In this document: piece by piece, positions 1-7,320 of the stretch
Numbering within the stretch: the stretch's first letter is position 1
How the letters are laid out: the number at the start of each line of letters is the position of its first letter
NCBI GenBank assembly: GCA_964412015.1
Contig: CAYPMO010000001.1
Location: 260,980 to 324,979, forward strand
Direction of reading: 5' to 3'
DNA length: 64,000 nucleotides
DNA from: SZUA-318 sp964412015
GTDB lineage: Bacteria > Gemmatimonadota > Gemmatimonadetes > Longimicrobiales > Gaopeijiaceae
Notes under the pieces: generated by a model
Database searches by the model: none
Seen by the model: only the letters and a program-made list of their open reading frames with translations
What the model was told of the DNA's origin: nothing
Made by a program: the position numbers and the translations under genes

Positions 1-1033
1 CGAGCATCACGCCGACGCGGCCCTCGGGCAGCCGGAAGAGCTGATAGAAGTCCCCGCCTACCTGCTCGGCCGGCGAGACCCGGGCGGCCGCCTCGGCAGC
101 GGAGAAGCGCTCCGCAGTCGGGAGGAGCTTCTGCTGGAGGTCGTGTGCCAGCTCCATCTCCCTGGCCATCCGCTCCTTGGACAGGCTCTCGTCATGGAGC
201 CGCTTGTTCTCCAGGGCCGATCCCACCTGCGACGCGATCGCGGTCAGGAGCTTCTGGTCCGCGGCGCTGTAGCGCTCCCCCCCGCGGCGTCCGATCAGGT
301 TCATCACGCCCAGCGTGCGCGAATCACCCGACGGGGGCGTATACCGGATCGGAACCGAGAGGAACGAGTCGCCGTTCAGCCCGCGCTCACGCTCCTCGCG
401 CCGGGGGGAGCGCGAGGCGATGATCGCCCGTTGCTCCCGGAAGACCATCGAGGTCACGGCGTCGGGGTCGGCCGGATCCAGAGGCCCGTCCAGACCGTCG
501 CCCCCCACCTCGGCCGACAGGTGCAGGTGGTGGTCCTCGACGTTGTAGACCCACAGCGACCCGCGCCGGGCCCCCATGACGTCGCAGACCTCCCCGAGGA
601 TGATTCTCGCGGCGTCGTCCATGTGGAGGATGGACCCGAGCGTCTCGCTGATCGAGTACAGGAGATGGATCTCCTCGTAGCGCTCCGACAGCTCCGCGGT
701 GAAGAAGCGGAATTCCCGCGCCGTTTCGTACGCCCGCTCGATCGTGGCCGCCAGGGCTTCCGCGACGGCCTCGGGCGGCGCTCGGGGCGATTCCACGACC
801 TCGAGCTCCAGAACGGACGCGTCCGGCGGCACGACCGGCCTACGGGCGAGAACGCCGACGGCGTCCTTCTCCCCGGGACCATCCGTGGCGTAGAGCATCT
901 CGGCCGCGGCTCCCGGCTCGGGAGGAGGGATCATGAGCCTCACCCGGAGCTCGAACGCCGCTTCGAAATCGGCCAGCGCTCGGAGGACCGGATCCGGCAG
1001 CGTCCCGGGGACGAGCCGATCCGGAGGCGTCAT
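1..1033 (-). CDS. GAF-domain PP2C/SpoIIE-type serine phosphatase (C-terminus cut by window edge)
   Basis: This is probably the phosphatase arm of a partner-switching pathway, dephosphorylating the RsbV-like antagonist encoded two genes upstream. About 344 residues are visible. The N-terminal 110 are unrecognised, a GAF-like sensor region follows (roughly 130-290), and then the linker typical of RsbU/SpoIIE phosphatases (MELAHDLQQKLLP). The start of the PP2C domain includes QVGGDFYQLF, whose GGD aspartate is a metal ligand in the family. The ATG overlaps the TGA of the kinase gene by 4 bp, which fixes the start. The remainder of the catalytic domain lies outside the window. No membrane segment is visible, so the protein is probably cytosolic. 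Confidence 0.88.
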   Translation of the reverse strand, partial: MTPPDRLVPGTLPDPVLRALADFEAAFELRVRLMIPPPEPGAAAEMLYATDGPGEKDAVGVLARRPVVPPDASVLELEVVESPRAPPEAVAEALAATIERAYETAREFRFFTAELSERYEEIHLLYSISETLGSILHMDDAARIILGEVCDVMGARRGSLWVYNVEDHHLHLSAEVGGDGLDGPLDPADPDAVTSMVFREQRAIIASRSPRREERERGLNGDSFLSVPIRYTPPSGDSRTLGVMNLIGRRGGERYSAADQKLLTAIASQVGSALENKRLHDESLSKERMAREMELAHDLQQKLLPTAERFSAAEAAARVSPAEQVGGDFYQLFRLPEGRVGVML

Positions 1034-1488
1034 GCCTGTGCGCCGCCCTCGAGGCCGGACAGATCGCGATCCAGGCGCAGGACGAGCGTCACCTCGTTGC
1101 CCTGGTCGTTGTAGCGGACCTCGTCCAGGAGCTGACGCATGAGGAACAGGCCCCGCCCGCTCGTCTTCATGAGGTTCTCGGGGCACGTGGGATCCGGTAT
1201 CGAGAATGGATCGAAGCCGCCTCCCTGGTCGGTGATCCGGGCGCGAATCGTGCCCTCGCCGAACGTCACCTCGACGCGCACGCGCTTCGAGGGGTCGTGC
1301 GCGTTGCCGTAGAGCATCGCGTTGGACAGCGCCTCGGTGAGGCCGACGCGGAAGTTGAGGCGCAACCGGTCCGCGTGTCGCTCCCAGGAGCGGCACCGTC
1401 GTACGACGTACTCGACGGCGTGCTCGATGGAGCGAACGTCCGAGGGAAGCTCGAGGACGAGGTCGCTGGTGCCGAATTCGGTCTTCAC
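1030..1488 (-). CDS. RsbW/SpoIIAB-like anti-sigma factor serine kinase
   Basis: This is a 152-residue HATPase_c_2 protein. It would bind a sigma factor or other partner and phosphorylate the RsbV-like antagonist. Visible GHKL elements are the N-box (GLTEALSNAMLYGNAHD, about residues 50-66), the G1 box (DQGGGFDPF) and the G2 region (GRGLFLMRQLLDEV). The length is normal for RsbW. It lies between the antagonist and phosphatase genes, so the three-part switch is complete. No sigma factor gene is visible here, so the target is unknown. Confidence 0.9.
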   Translation of the reverse strand: MKTEFGTSDLVLELPSDVRSIEHAVEYVVRRCRSWERHADRLRLNFRVGLTEALSNAMLYGNAHDPSKRVRVEVTFGEGTIRARITDQGGGFDPFSIPDPTCPENLMKTSGRGLFLMRQLLDEVRYNDQGNEVTLVLRLDRDLSGLEGGAQA

Positions 1489-1513
1489 GGAGAGGGCCTG
1501 AAGCGGGAGGCGC

Positions 1514-1846
1514 TCAGAAGCCTGCGAACGCCTGTTCCTTGGTATCCGTGATCTTGAACAAGGTATCGAGCTTGGTCAGCTCGAAGAGCGTGCGGAGGTC
1601 CTCATTGAGGCTGGAGAGACGAAGCTCTCCGCCCTGCTCCCGGATCTTCTTGGAGAGGCTCACGAGAACGCCCAGCCCCGACGAGTCGATGTAGCCGGTG
1701 TTGGCGAAGTCGATGACGAACTTGCGGTCGCCCCCCTCGAGGTGCTCGAGCACTTTCTGCTTGAGCTCCTGACGGTTGCCGACGATGAGTTGACCCTCGA
1801 CCTCGACGAGGGTGACGCCTCCGCTGCGAGACACCTGAAAGCCCAT
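1514..1846 (-). CDS. STAS-domain anti-anti-sigma factor (RsbV/SpoIIAA-like)
   Basis: A 110-residue single STAS domain. The phosphorylatable serine context is IDSSGLGVLV (about residues 54-63), the site modified in SpoIIAA and RsbV. In the unphosphorylated form it should sequester the RsbW-like kinase. An in-frame ATG at 1912 lies only 4 bp below a good -10 hexamer and would probably precede the transcript start, so ATG 1846 (MGFQVS) is chosen; it has GGAG upstream. First gene of the three-gene switch, 25 bp before the kinase. Confidence 0.9.
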   Translation of the reverse strand: MGFQVSRSGGVTLVEVEGQLIVGNRQELKQKVLEHLEGGDRKFVIDFANTGYIDSSGLGVLVSLSKKIREQGGELRLSSLNEDLRTLFELTKLDTLFKITDTKEQAFAGF

Positions 1847-1915
1847 TTCGCGCTCCGAGTTGGAGAGCGGGCGCCACGCCTGGCGGCCGGCGACCCCCTG
1901 CGGTACAGCCATACA

Positions 1916-1945
1916 ATCATACGAAGGCGCGGAACCGGGGTGCAA
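1916..1945 (-). promoter_or_regulatory. Sigma70-like promoter of the partner-switch operon
   Basis: On the minus strand TTGCAC and TATGAT are separated by 18 bp. Predicted transcription starts near 1909, giving a leader of about 60 nt before the RsbV-like gene. The -35 box lies inside a GC hairpin. Match to consensus is by eye. Confidence 0.55.
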
Positions 1946-1954
1946 GCGCACCCC
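1937..1954 (-). terminator. Hairpin after coaD, without U-tract
   Basis: Perfect 7-bp stem GGGGTGC / GCACCCC with loop GCTT on the minus strand, 17 nt after the coaD stop. No T-run follows, so if it terminates it is not a classical intrinsic terminator. Confidence 0.4.
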
Positions 1955-1971
1955 CCGCCGGACGGGCGGGC

Positions 1972-2472
1972 CTACCTCCCGAACTTGGCCCTGAGCCTGG
2001 CCAGAACGGGCGGGGACACGAAGCGTGTCATGTCGCCCCCCAACCCGGCGATCTCGCGCACCAACGAGGACGAGAGGAAGGAGTAATCGATCTCGGGAGC
2101 CAGGAACACCGTCTCCACCTCGCTCCACAGCTCCCGGTTCATCTGGGCCATCTGGAGCTCGTACTCGAAGTCCGAGACGGCCCGCAGGCCCCGGATGACG
2201 ACGCGCGATCCCCTCTCGCGTGCGAAGTCGACCAGGAGCCCCCGGAACGCCGCGGCTTCCACCCGTTCCTCGCCGGCGAACACCTCGCGGATGAGGTCTA
2301 CCCGTTCCTCGACCGTGAGCAGGCCGTCCTTCGCCTGGGAGGCCGAGTAGGCCACGGCGATGATCAGGTGGTCGGCGATGCGGAGCGTTCGCCGGGCGAT
2401 GTCCTCGTGGCCTTTCGTGATCGGGTCGAAGGAGCCCGGATAGATCGCGGTTACGGGACTTGTAGGGGTCAT
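1972..2472 (-). CDS. coaD: Pantetheine-phosphate adenylyltransferase
   Basis: Transfers AMP from ATP to 4'-phosphopantetheine, the penultimate step of coenzyme A synthesis. The 166 residues match the usual CoaD length. The nucleotidyltransferase signature GSFDPITKGH lies at residues 13-22, and the SSSLVREIA segment near residue 128 corresponds to the family ISSTxVR motif. The ATG overlaps the rsmD TGA by 4 bp; rsmD-coaD is a common bacterial pair. Last gene of this block, followed by a hairpin. Confidence 0.97.
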   Translation of the reverse strand: MTPTSPVTAIYPGSFDPITKGHEDIARRTLRIADHLIIAVAYSASQAKDGLLTVEERVDLIREVFAGEERVEAAAFRGLLVDFARERGSRVVIRGLRAVSDFEYELQMAQMNRELWSEVETVFLAPEIDYSFLSSSLVREIAGLGGDMTRFVSPPVLARLRAKFGR

Positions 2473-2996
2473 GATGTCGCAATCATGTGAGTGAGGGCGG
2501 TGTCCCCGTATCGCCGGGTTCGATCCGCGGGTCCCAAGGAGAACGTCTCGTGCCAAGGATGTTCCACCCAGAGCTCGGACGCAAACCGGCCGGCTCGGAA
2601 CCGCTCGGCGAGTCGAGTCACGTCCCCCCGGCCGTAGGGTGGATCGGCGAGCGCGACGTCGAACGAGCCCGGCCCGAGCCGACCGAGGTAGTGGAACACG
2701 TCGTCGGCGACCACGGTCACTTCGTCCTTCGCGCCGAGCAGGGCCACGTTCGCCTCCAGCGTCTTCAGCGACCCGCGCGAGCGCTCGACGAACACGACGT
2801 GCCTCGCCCCGCGGCTCAGGGCCTCCAGGCCGAGCGCCCCGGAGCCGGCGAACAGGTCCAGGACACGGACGCCGTCCAACCTCCCACCCATCGCCGACAT
2901 CCAGGCTTCGCGCACCCGGTCCGTGGTAGGGCGGATGCCGCGTCCCTTCAAGGTCTTGAGCCGATGGCCCTTCCACCTTCCCGCGATGATCCTCAC
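2469..2996 (-). CDS. rsmD: 16S rRNA (guanine966-N2)-methyltransferase
   Basis: Methylates G966 of 16S rRNA during small-subunit assembly. The 175-residue protein has the SAM-binding motif I (VLDLFAGSGALGLE, about 45-58) and the N-methyltransferase motif DPPYG (118-122). The N-terminal MRIIAGRWKG is typical of RsmD. It starts with GTG overlapping the recJ TGA by 4 bp and its stop overlaps coaD, so recJ-rsmD-coaD are probably translationally coupled. Confidence 0.96.
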   Translation of the reverse strand: MRIIAGRWKGHRLKTLKGRGIRPTTDRVREAWMSAMGGRLDGVRVLDLFAGSGALGLEALSRGARHVVFVERSRGSLKTLEANVALLGAKDEVTVVADDVFHYLGRLGPGSFDVALADPPYGRGDVTRLAERFRAGRFASELWVEHPWHETFSLGPADRTRRYGDTALTHMIATS

Positions 2997-4753
2997 GGAA
3001 CGGGTCCCTCCGCCGGGCGCATGTCCACGATGCGGGCCTGGGCCCGCGCCACGCCGCGGTACTCGTTGCGCTCGAGCTTCACGAGCACGTCGTAGGGCGC
3101 CGGCTGGAGCGTCTCCGGTGGATAGCGCTCCGCGAGGCCGAACCCGATCGCGTCCAAGCGCGCGCCTGCGGCCTCGAGCATGACCTTGAGGTGTCCCTCA
3201 CCGACACGTCGCGGGAAGCCGAGCCGCACGCCGCGCGCGAGAAAGAGCGGTCGTGGGTTCGCGATGCCGTGCGGCTCCAGGTACTCGAGCCAGCGCACGA
3301 AGGCGAGGTCGACCTGGGCCAACGGCAACTCCGCGTCCGGTCTCAGGAGGGGCTGCAGGTCCTCGGGACCGAGCGCGCTCCGCGCCACGGCGTTGAACGC
3401 CTCCCGGAGCGCGTCCACCGAACCGCGGGCCACGTCCATGCCGGCGGCCTGACGGTGCCCGCCGAACCGGCCCAGGTGTTCCCGGCACCGCGTGAGCGCC
3501 TCGAACAGGTGGAACCCCGGGATCGACCGGGCGCTCCCCCTTCCCTTCTCGCCGTCGAGCGCCACGAGAATCGTCGGCCGGTGGATCCGCTCGACGACGC
3601 GCGAGGCGACGATGCCGATGACGCCGGGATGCCACCCCTCGGAGGCCAGCACCACGCCGTAGTCGCGGTCCGGATCGTAGTCCCGCGCCAGGAGCTCGAG
3701 GGCTTCATCGAGGGTGCGGCGATCCTCGTCCCTCCGCGTCCGGTTGATGTCGTCGAGGCGGCGGGCGAGAGCGGCGGCCTCATCGGCGTCGTCGGTGAGC
3801 AGGAGGCGCAGCGCGTCGGACGCCTCCCCGATTCGTCCGGCCGCGTTCAGGCGCGGCGCGACCAGGAACCCGAGCTGACCCGCCGACACGGTGGCGGGCT
3901 GGACACCGGACACGGAGAGCAGGGCCGCGAGGCCGGGCACGCCGGTTTCGCCGAGGCGTCTCAGCCCCGCGCGCACGAGCACGCGGTTCTCCCCCTCGAG
4001 GGGCACCAGGTCCGCCACCGTGGCCAGGGCCACGAGGTCGAGGAATCGGGCGGGCCCTTCCGATTCGGCTCCGAGCGCGCGGGCGACCAGCTCGCACACC
4101 TTGTACGCCACGCCGGCACCGCACAGGGCCTTGTCCGGGTACGCGCAGTCGGGCCGCTGGGGGTTCACGAGAGCGGTGGCGCGCGCGGCGTCGGGACCTA
4201 GGGTGTGGTGATCGGTGACGATCACGTCCAGGCCGGCCGCCCGGGCTTGGGCCACCGTGCCCGCCGCCAGCGTCCCGCAGTCGGCCGTGATGACCAGCGC
4301 CGCGCCCGCCGCGAGGGCCGCGGACAGGCCGGCCGCGGAGAAGTCGTACCCGTCCCGGAGGCGGTGCGGGACGAAAGGGGCCACCTTCGCGCCCATCTCG
4401 GTCAGAAACCGCGTGTAGATCGCCGTGGCGCAGATGCCGTCCACGTCGTAGTCGCCGTGGACGAACACCGTCTCGCGGCGCTCCACGGCCCGCGCGATGC
4501 GGGCCGCCGCGAGGGTTCCATCCGCCAGCGAGACCGGGTCGTGGAGGTGATCGAGGAGCGGCCGCAGATAGCGCTTGGCCGCCTCCGGGTCCCGATATCC
4601 ACGGGACGCGAGGATCGCACAGACACCTTCGGGGAGGCTCAGCGCGGCACCGAGGGTCCTCACGTCGGCGGCGTCGGGTGAGGGAGGCTCGGCCCAACGG
4701 GGCCGGAGGGACGGTACCGTCGGGCGGGAAGGGCGGAGGCCTTCCTGGTTCAC
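2993..4753 (-). CDS. recJ: Single-stranded-DNA-specific 5'-3' exonuclease RecJ
   Basis: Degrades single-stranded DNA 5' to 3' in recombination and mismatch repair. The 586 residues are the normal size. The metal-binding DHH-superfamily motifs are present: HGDYDVDGICAT (D101, D103, D105), TADCG near 158 and DHH at 181-183, followed by a DHHA1-type region with GRFGGHRQAAGM. An upstream open frame exists, but GTG 4753 overlaps the stop of the zinc-ribbon gene by 4 bp and is the likely start. Confidence 0.95.
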   Translation of the reverse strand: MNQEGLRPSRPTVPSLRPRWAEPPSPDAADVRTLGAALSLPEGVCAILASRGYRDPEAAKRYLRPLLDHLHDPVSLADGTLAAARIARAVERRETVFVHGDYDVDGICATAIYTRFLTEMGAKVAPFVPHRLRDGYDFSAAGLSAALAAGAALVITADCGTLAAGTVAQARAAGLDVIVTDHHTLGPDAARATALVNPQRPDCAYPDKALCGAGVAYKVCELVARALGAESEGPARFLDLVALATVADLVPLEGENRVLVRAGLRRLGETGVPGLAALLSVSGVQPATVSAGQLGFLVAPRLNAAGRIGEASDALRLLLTDDADEAAALARRLDDINRTRRDEDRRTLDEALELLARDYDPDRDYGVVLASEGWHPGVIGIVASRVVERIHRPTILVALDGEKGRGSARSIPGFHLFEALTRCREHLGRFGGHRQAAGMDVARGSVDALREAFNAVARSALGPEDLQPLLRPDAELPLAQVDLAFVRWLEYLEPHGIANPRPLFLARGVRLGFPRRVGEGHLKVMLEAAGARLDAIGFGLAERYPPETLQPAPYDVLVKLERNEYRGVARAQARIVDMRPAEGPVP

Positions 4754-5508
4754 TCCCCGGCCGTCTCCCGGGGAGCGTCGAGAGATTTGGGGCCTGCCGC
4801 CGACGGAGCGACCAGAATCACGCCGCAAGACTCGCAACGGATGAGGGAGCGGCCGTGGCGAACCTCGTTCTGGAGCTGCAGCGGGACCACGCCGAAGCAG
4901 TTGCTGCACGCGCCGTCCTCGGTGAGCTCGGCGACGGCCAGCCGCCGCCCACCGGCGCGGATGCTCTCGTAGAGGCGCAGATCGCGCGCGTCCACCCTCT
5001 TCGCGAACGCCTCGCGCTCGGCTTCCAGGGCAGCCACGCCCGCCTCGGCCGATTCACGTTCCTCCAGCAAGTCCCGCTTTCGCGGCTCGACCTGGGCCTC
5101 GGCTTCCTTCAGGGCGGCCTCCAGTTCCTGGAGCCGCCCGTCGAGCTTGCGGATCTGATCGATGAGCGTGTACCCCTCCTGCTCGTCGTTCTGCAGCGCA
5201 CGCTTCACCATGTCCAGCTCGGCGCTGACCGCCGCTTCCTCCCGGAGATTACGTACTCCGTTGAGCCGCTCGTCGAGCCGTTTCATCCGCGCGCGCTTCT
5301 CCTCCGTCGAGATCTCCAGGCGGCGCTCCTCGACTCTCATCTCCTGCAGCCGGGTGCGGGTGGTCGTCACTTCGTTCGCGAGGGCCAGAGCCGGCTCCTC
5401 TACCTCGGCCAGGACGGGATCGAAGTCGCGAAGCCGCCGCTGGGCCTCCTGGATCTGGATGTCGAGACGCTGTAGCTCCCTCAAGTCGTTCCGGTTCTGC
5501 TGCGTCAT
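4750..5508 (-). CDS. Coiled-coil C4-type zinc-ribbon protein (DUF164 / zf-RING_7 family)
   Basis: A 252-residue protein with a long helical coiled coil (roughly residues 8-175, rich in E, R, L and Q) and a C-terminal zinc ribbon with cysteines at 201, 204, 225 and 228. The family is widespread and poorly characterised; it is often found near genes for nucleic-acid processing. Here it sits between dnaG (6-bp gap) and recJ (4-bp GTGA overlap), which suggests a nucleic-acid role, but no function can be assigned from sequence alone. Confidence 0.88.
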   Translation of the reverse strand: MTQQNRNDLRELQRLDIQIQEAQRRLRDFDPVLAEVEEPALALANEVTTTRTRLQEMRVEERRLEISTEEKRARMKRLDERLNGVRNLREEAAVSAELDMVKRALQNDEQEGYTLIDQIRKLDGRLQELEAALKEAEAQVEPRKRDLLEERESAEAGVAALEAEREAFAKRVDARDLRLYESIRAGGRRLAVAELTEDGACSNCFGVVPLQLQNEVRHGRSLIRCESCGVILVAPSAAGPKSLDAPRETAGE

Positions 5509-5514
5509 TCGTAC

Positions 5515-7320
5515 CTACGGGTTCGGGTTACGGTCGGTGCCAAGGCGCCGTACGGTGGTCGTCCAGTCATCGGGCGCGAGTGCCCTGCTTTCCCGGGACA
5601 AGCGCGCTTTCTCCTCCATGAGAGCCAGCTTCCGCGCTTCGTCGTCGGAATCTTCGATGCGGCGATCGAGCTCGTGGAGGGCGCGTCCCAGCGTCGCAAC
5701 CCGCATGCGCGCCACCGCATCCTCGAAGACCCGGCCCGCGTGGCTGATCTCCTCGGGGTCGTCCAGCAACTCCCGGAGCCGCTGCGCCGCCACCGGATCC
5801 ATGGCCGTCGGCGGCGCCCGCAACCCAGGGGCGTCCAACAGCGCCTGAAAGATGGTGCGGTACGCTGGATCCACAAAGTCCTCGACCGAGAGTTGCTCCC
5901 CGGCTCGTTCCACGTATTCCGCGTTCTTGGTCATGAGCAGGAGCAGCGTCCGCTCGGCGCCGAGCCTGGGGATGGACGGGATCCGGGAGGGCGCCGCCTC
6001 GGGGTGGGGCGCGCGCGACGCCGCACCGGCGGTCTTGCGCAACTCCGCCTCGAACGTCTCCCGGCGCACACCGGTCCGGTCGGCCACCTTGGCGACGTAG
6101 ATGTCGCGGAGCGCCGGGTCCGCGGCCGCCCTCAAGGTGGGGAGAAGACGATCCACCGCGGAGCGGATACGCTCGATCGAGGAGAAGAAGTCCTTCTCGT
6201 CGAGGATCTGGAGCTTCCGGTCGAGCACGTCCACGGCGTCCTCGAGGTGCTCACGGAGCCGGGCGGCGCCCTGGTTGCGAACCATGGTGTCCGGATCCTC
6301 GCCGGGCGGGAGGGTCACGACGGAGGGATGGAGGCGCGCCTCGAGCAAGGTGTCCCCGGCTCGGAACGTAGCCTTGAGGCCCGCGGCGTCGCTGTCGAAC
6401 AGGAGATAGACCCGCTGGGCATACCGTCCGAGGAGCTTCGCCTGCTCCGGCGTCATCGCGGTGCCGAGCGGGGCGACGACGTTCTCGAACCCGTGCGCCG
6501 CGAGCGACACCACGTCCATGTACCCCTCCACCACGATCGCGGCCTCTTCGCGGCGGATCGCGTGTCGGGCCCACGAGAGCCCGTACAGGTTGCTCCCCTT
6601 GTGGTAGATGGGCGTCTCCGGAGAGTTGAGGTACTTCGGAGCGTCCTTCCGGTCCCCGCCCTCGATCACCCTCCCCCCGAACGCGATGACCTTCCCCGAG
6701 ACCCCTTCGATGGGGAACATGATCCGGCCGCGGAAGCGGTCGAACGGCTCGTTGGTGCGCTCGCTGCGGCTGAGCAGGCCCACCTCCTCCATCAATCGCT
6801 CGTCCAGTCCGTGGCGGGCGGCCGCATCCCTGAGCGCCCGCCATTCGTCGGGCGACCAGCCCAACCCGAACCGCTCCGCCGTCTCCGCCCCGATGCCCCG
6901 CCGCTCGAGGTACGCCTGCGCCACCCGTCCCGTGGCCGCGTCCAGCAGGCGCTCCCGGAACCAATCCCGCGCGAACGCGTTCAGCTCGTAGAGCTCGCGG
7001 TTCGGGTCGTCCTCGTCGCGCTGGCGCGTGATCTCCCGCACCTCCACGCCCGAGCGCTGGGCCACGTACTTGACGGCCTCCACGAAGTCGAGGCCGAGCC
7101 GCTCCATCACGAACGAGAAGACGTCACCGGACTTCCCGCACCCGAAGCACTTGTAGAAGCCCTTCTCCGGGACCACGTAGAACGACGGCGTGCGCTCCTC
7201 GTGGAACGGACAGTTGGCCTTGTACTCCCGCCCGGCCTTCTTCAGCGGCACGAGCTCTCCGATGATCTCCACGATGTCGGCCCGGGCCCGCACCTCCTCG
7301 ACGATGTCGTCCGGGATCAT
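5515..7320 (-). CDS. dnaG: DNA primase
   Basis: Synthesises RNA primers for replication. The 601-residue protein has the CHC2 zinc finger (C37, H40, C58, C61), the RNA polymerase core, a TOPRIM domain around residues 255-340 (VVEGYMDVVSL and LLFDSDAAG carry the acidic metal ligands) and a C-terminal helical region expected to bind the DnaB helicase. The ATG overlaps the mutS2 stop by 4 bp, which excludes the longer upstream frame. No rpoD follows it, unlike the classic rpsU-dnaG-rpoD order. Confidence 0.97.
   Translation of the reverse strand: MIPDDIVEEVRARADIVEIIGELVPLKKAGREYKANCPFHEERTPSFYVVPEKGFYKCFGCGKSGDVFSFVMERLGLDFVEAVKYVAQRSGVEVREITRQRDEDDPNRELYELNAFARDWFRERLLDAATGRVAQAYLERRGIGAETAERFGLGWSPDEWRALRDAAARHGLDERLMEEVGLLSRSERTNEPFDRFRGRIMFPIEGVSGKVIAFGGRVIEGGDRKDAPKYLNSPETPIYHKGSNLYGLSWARHAIRREEAAIVVEGYMDVVSLAAHGFENVVAPLGTAMTPEQAKLLGRYAQRVYLLFDSDAAGLKATFRAGDTLLEARLHPSVVTLPPGEDPDTMVRNQGAARLREHLEDAVDVLDRKLQILDEKDFFSSIERIRSAVDRLLPTLRAAADPALRDIYVAKVADRTGVRRETFEAELRKTAGAASRAPHPEAAPSRIPSIPRLGAERTLLLLMTKNAEYVERAGEQLSVEDFVDPAYRTIFQALLDAPGLRAPPTAMDPVAAQRLRELLDDPEEISHAGRVFEDAVARMRVATLGRALHELDRRIEDSDDEARKLALMEEKARLSRESRALAPDDWTTTVRRLGTDRNPNP

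Noticed and set aside
143..1114. Plus-strand frame of 323 codons opposite the phosphatase gene
   Set aside because: The minus strand encodes a clear GAF/PP2C protein; the plus frame is a composition artefact.
1847..1912. Longer RsbV-like start at ATG 1912
   Set aside because: It lies directly beneath the -10 box, so the transcript would begin after it.
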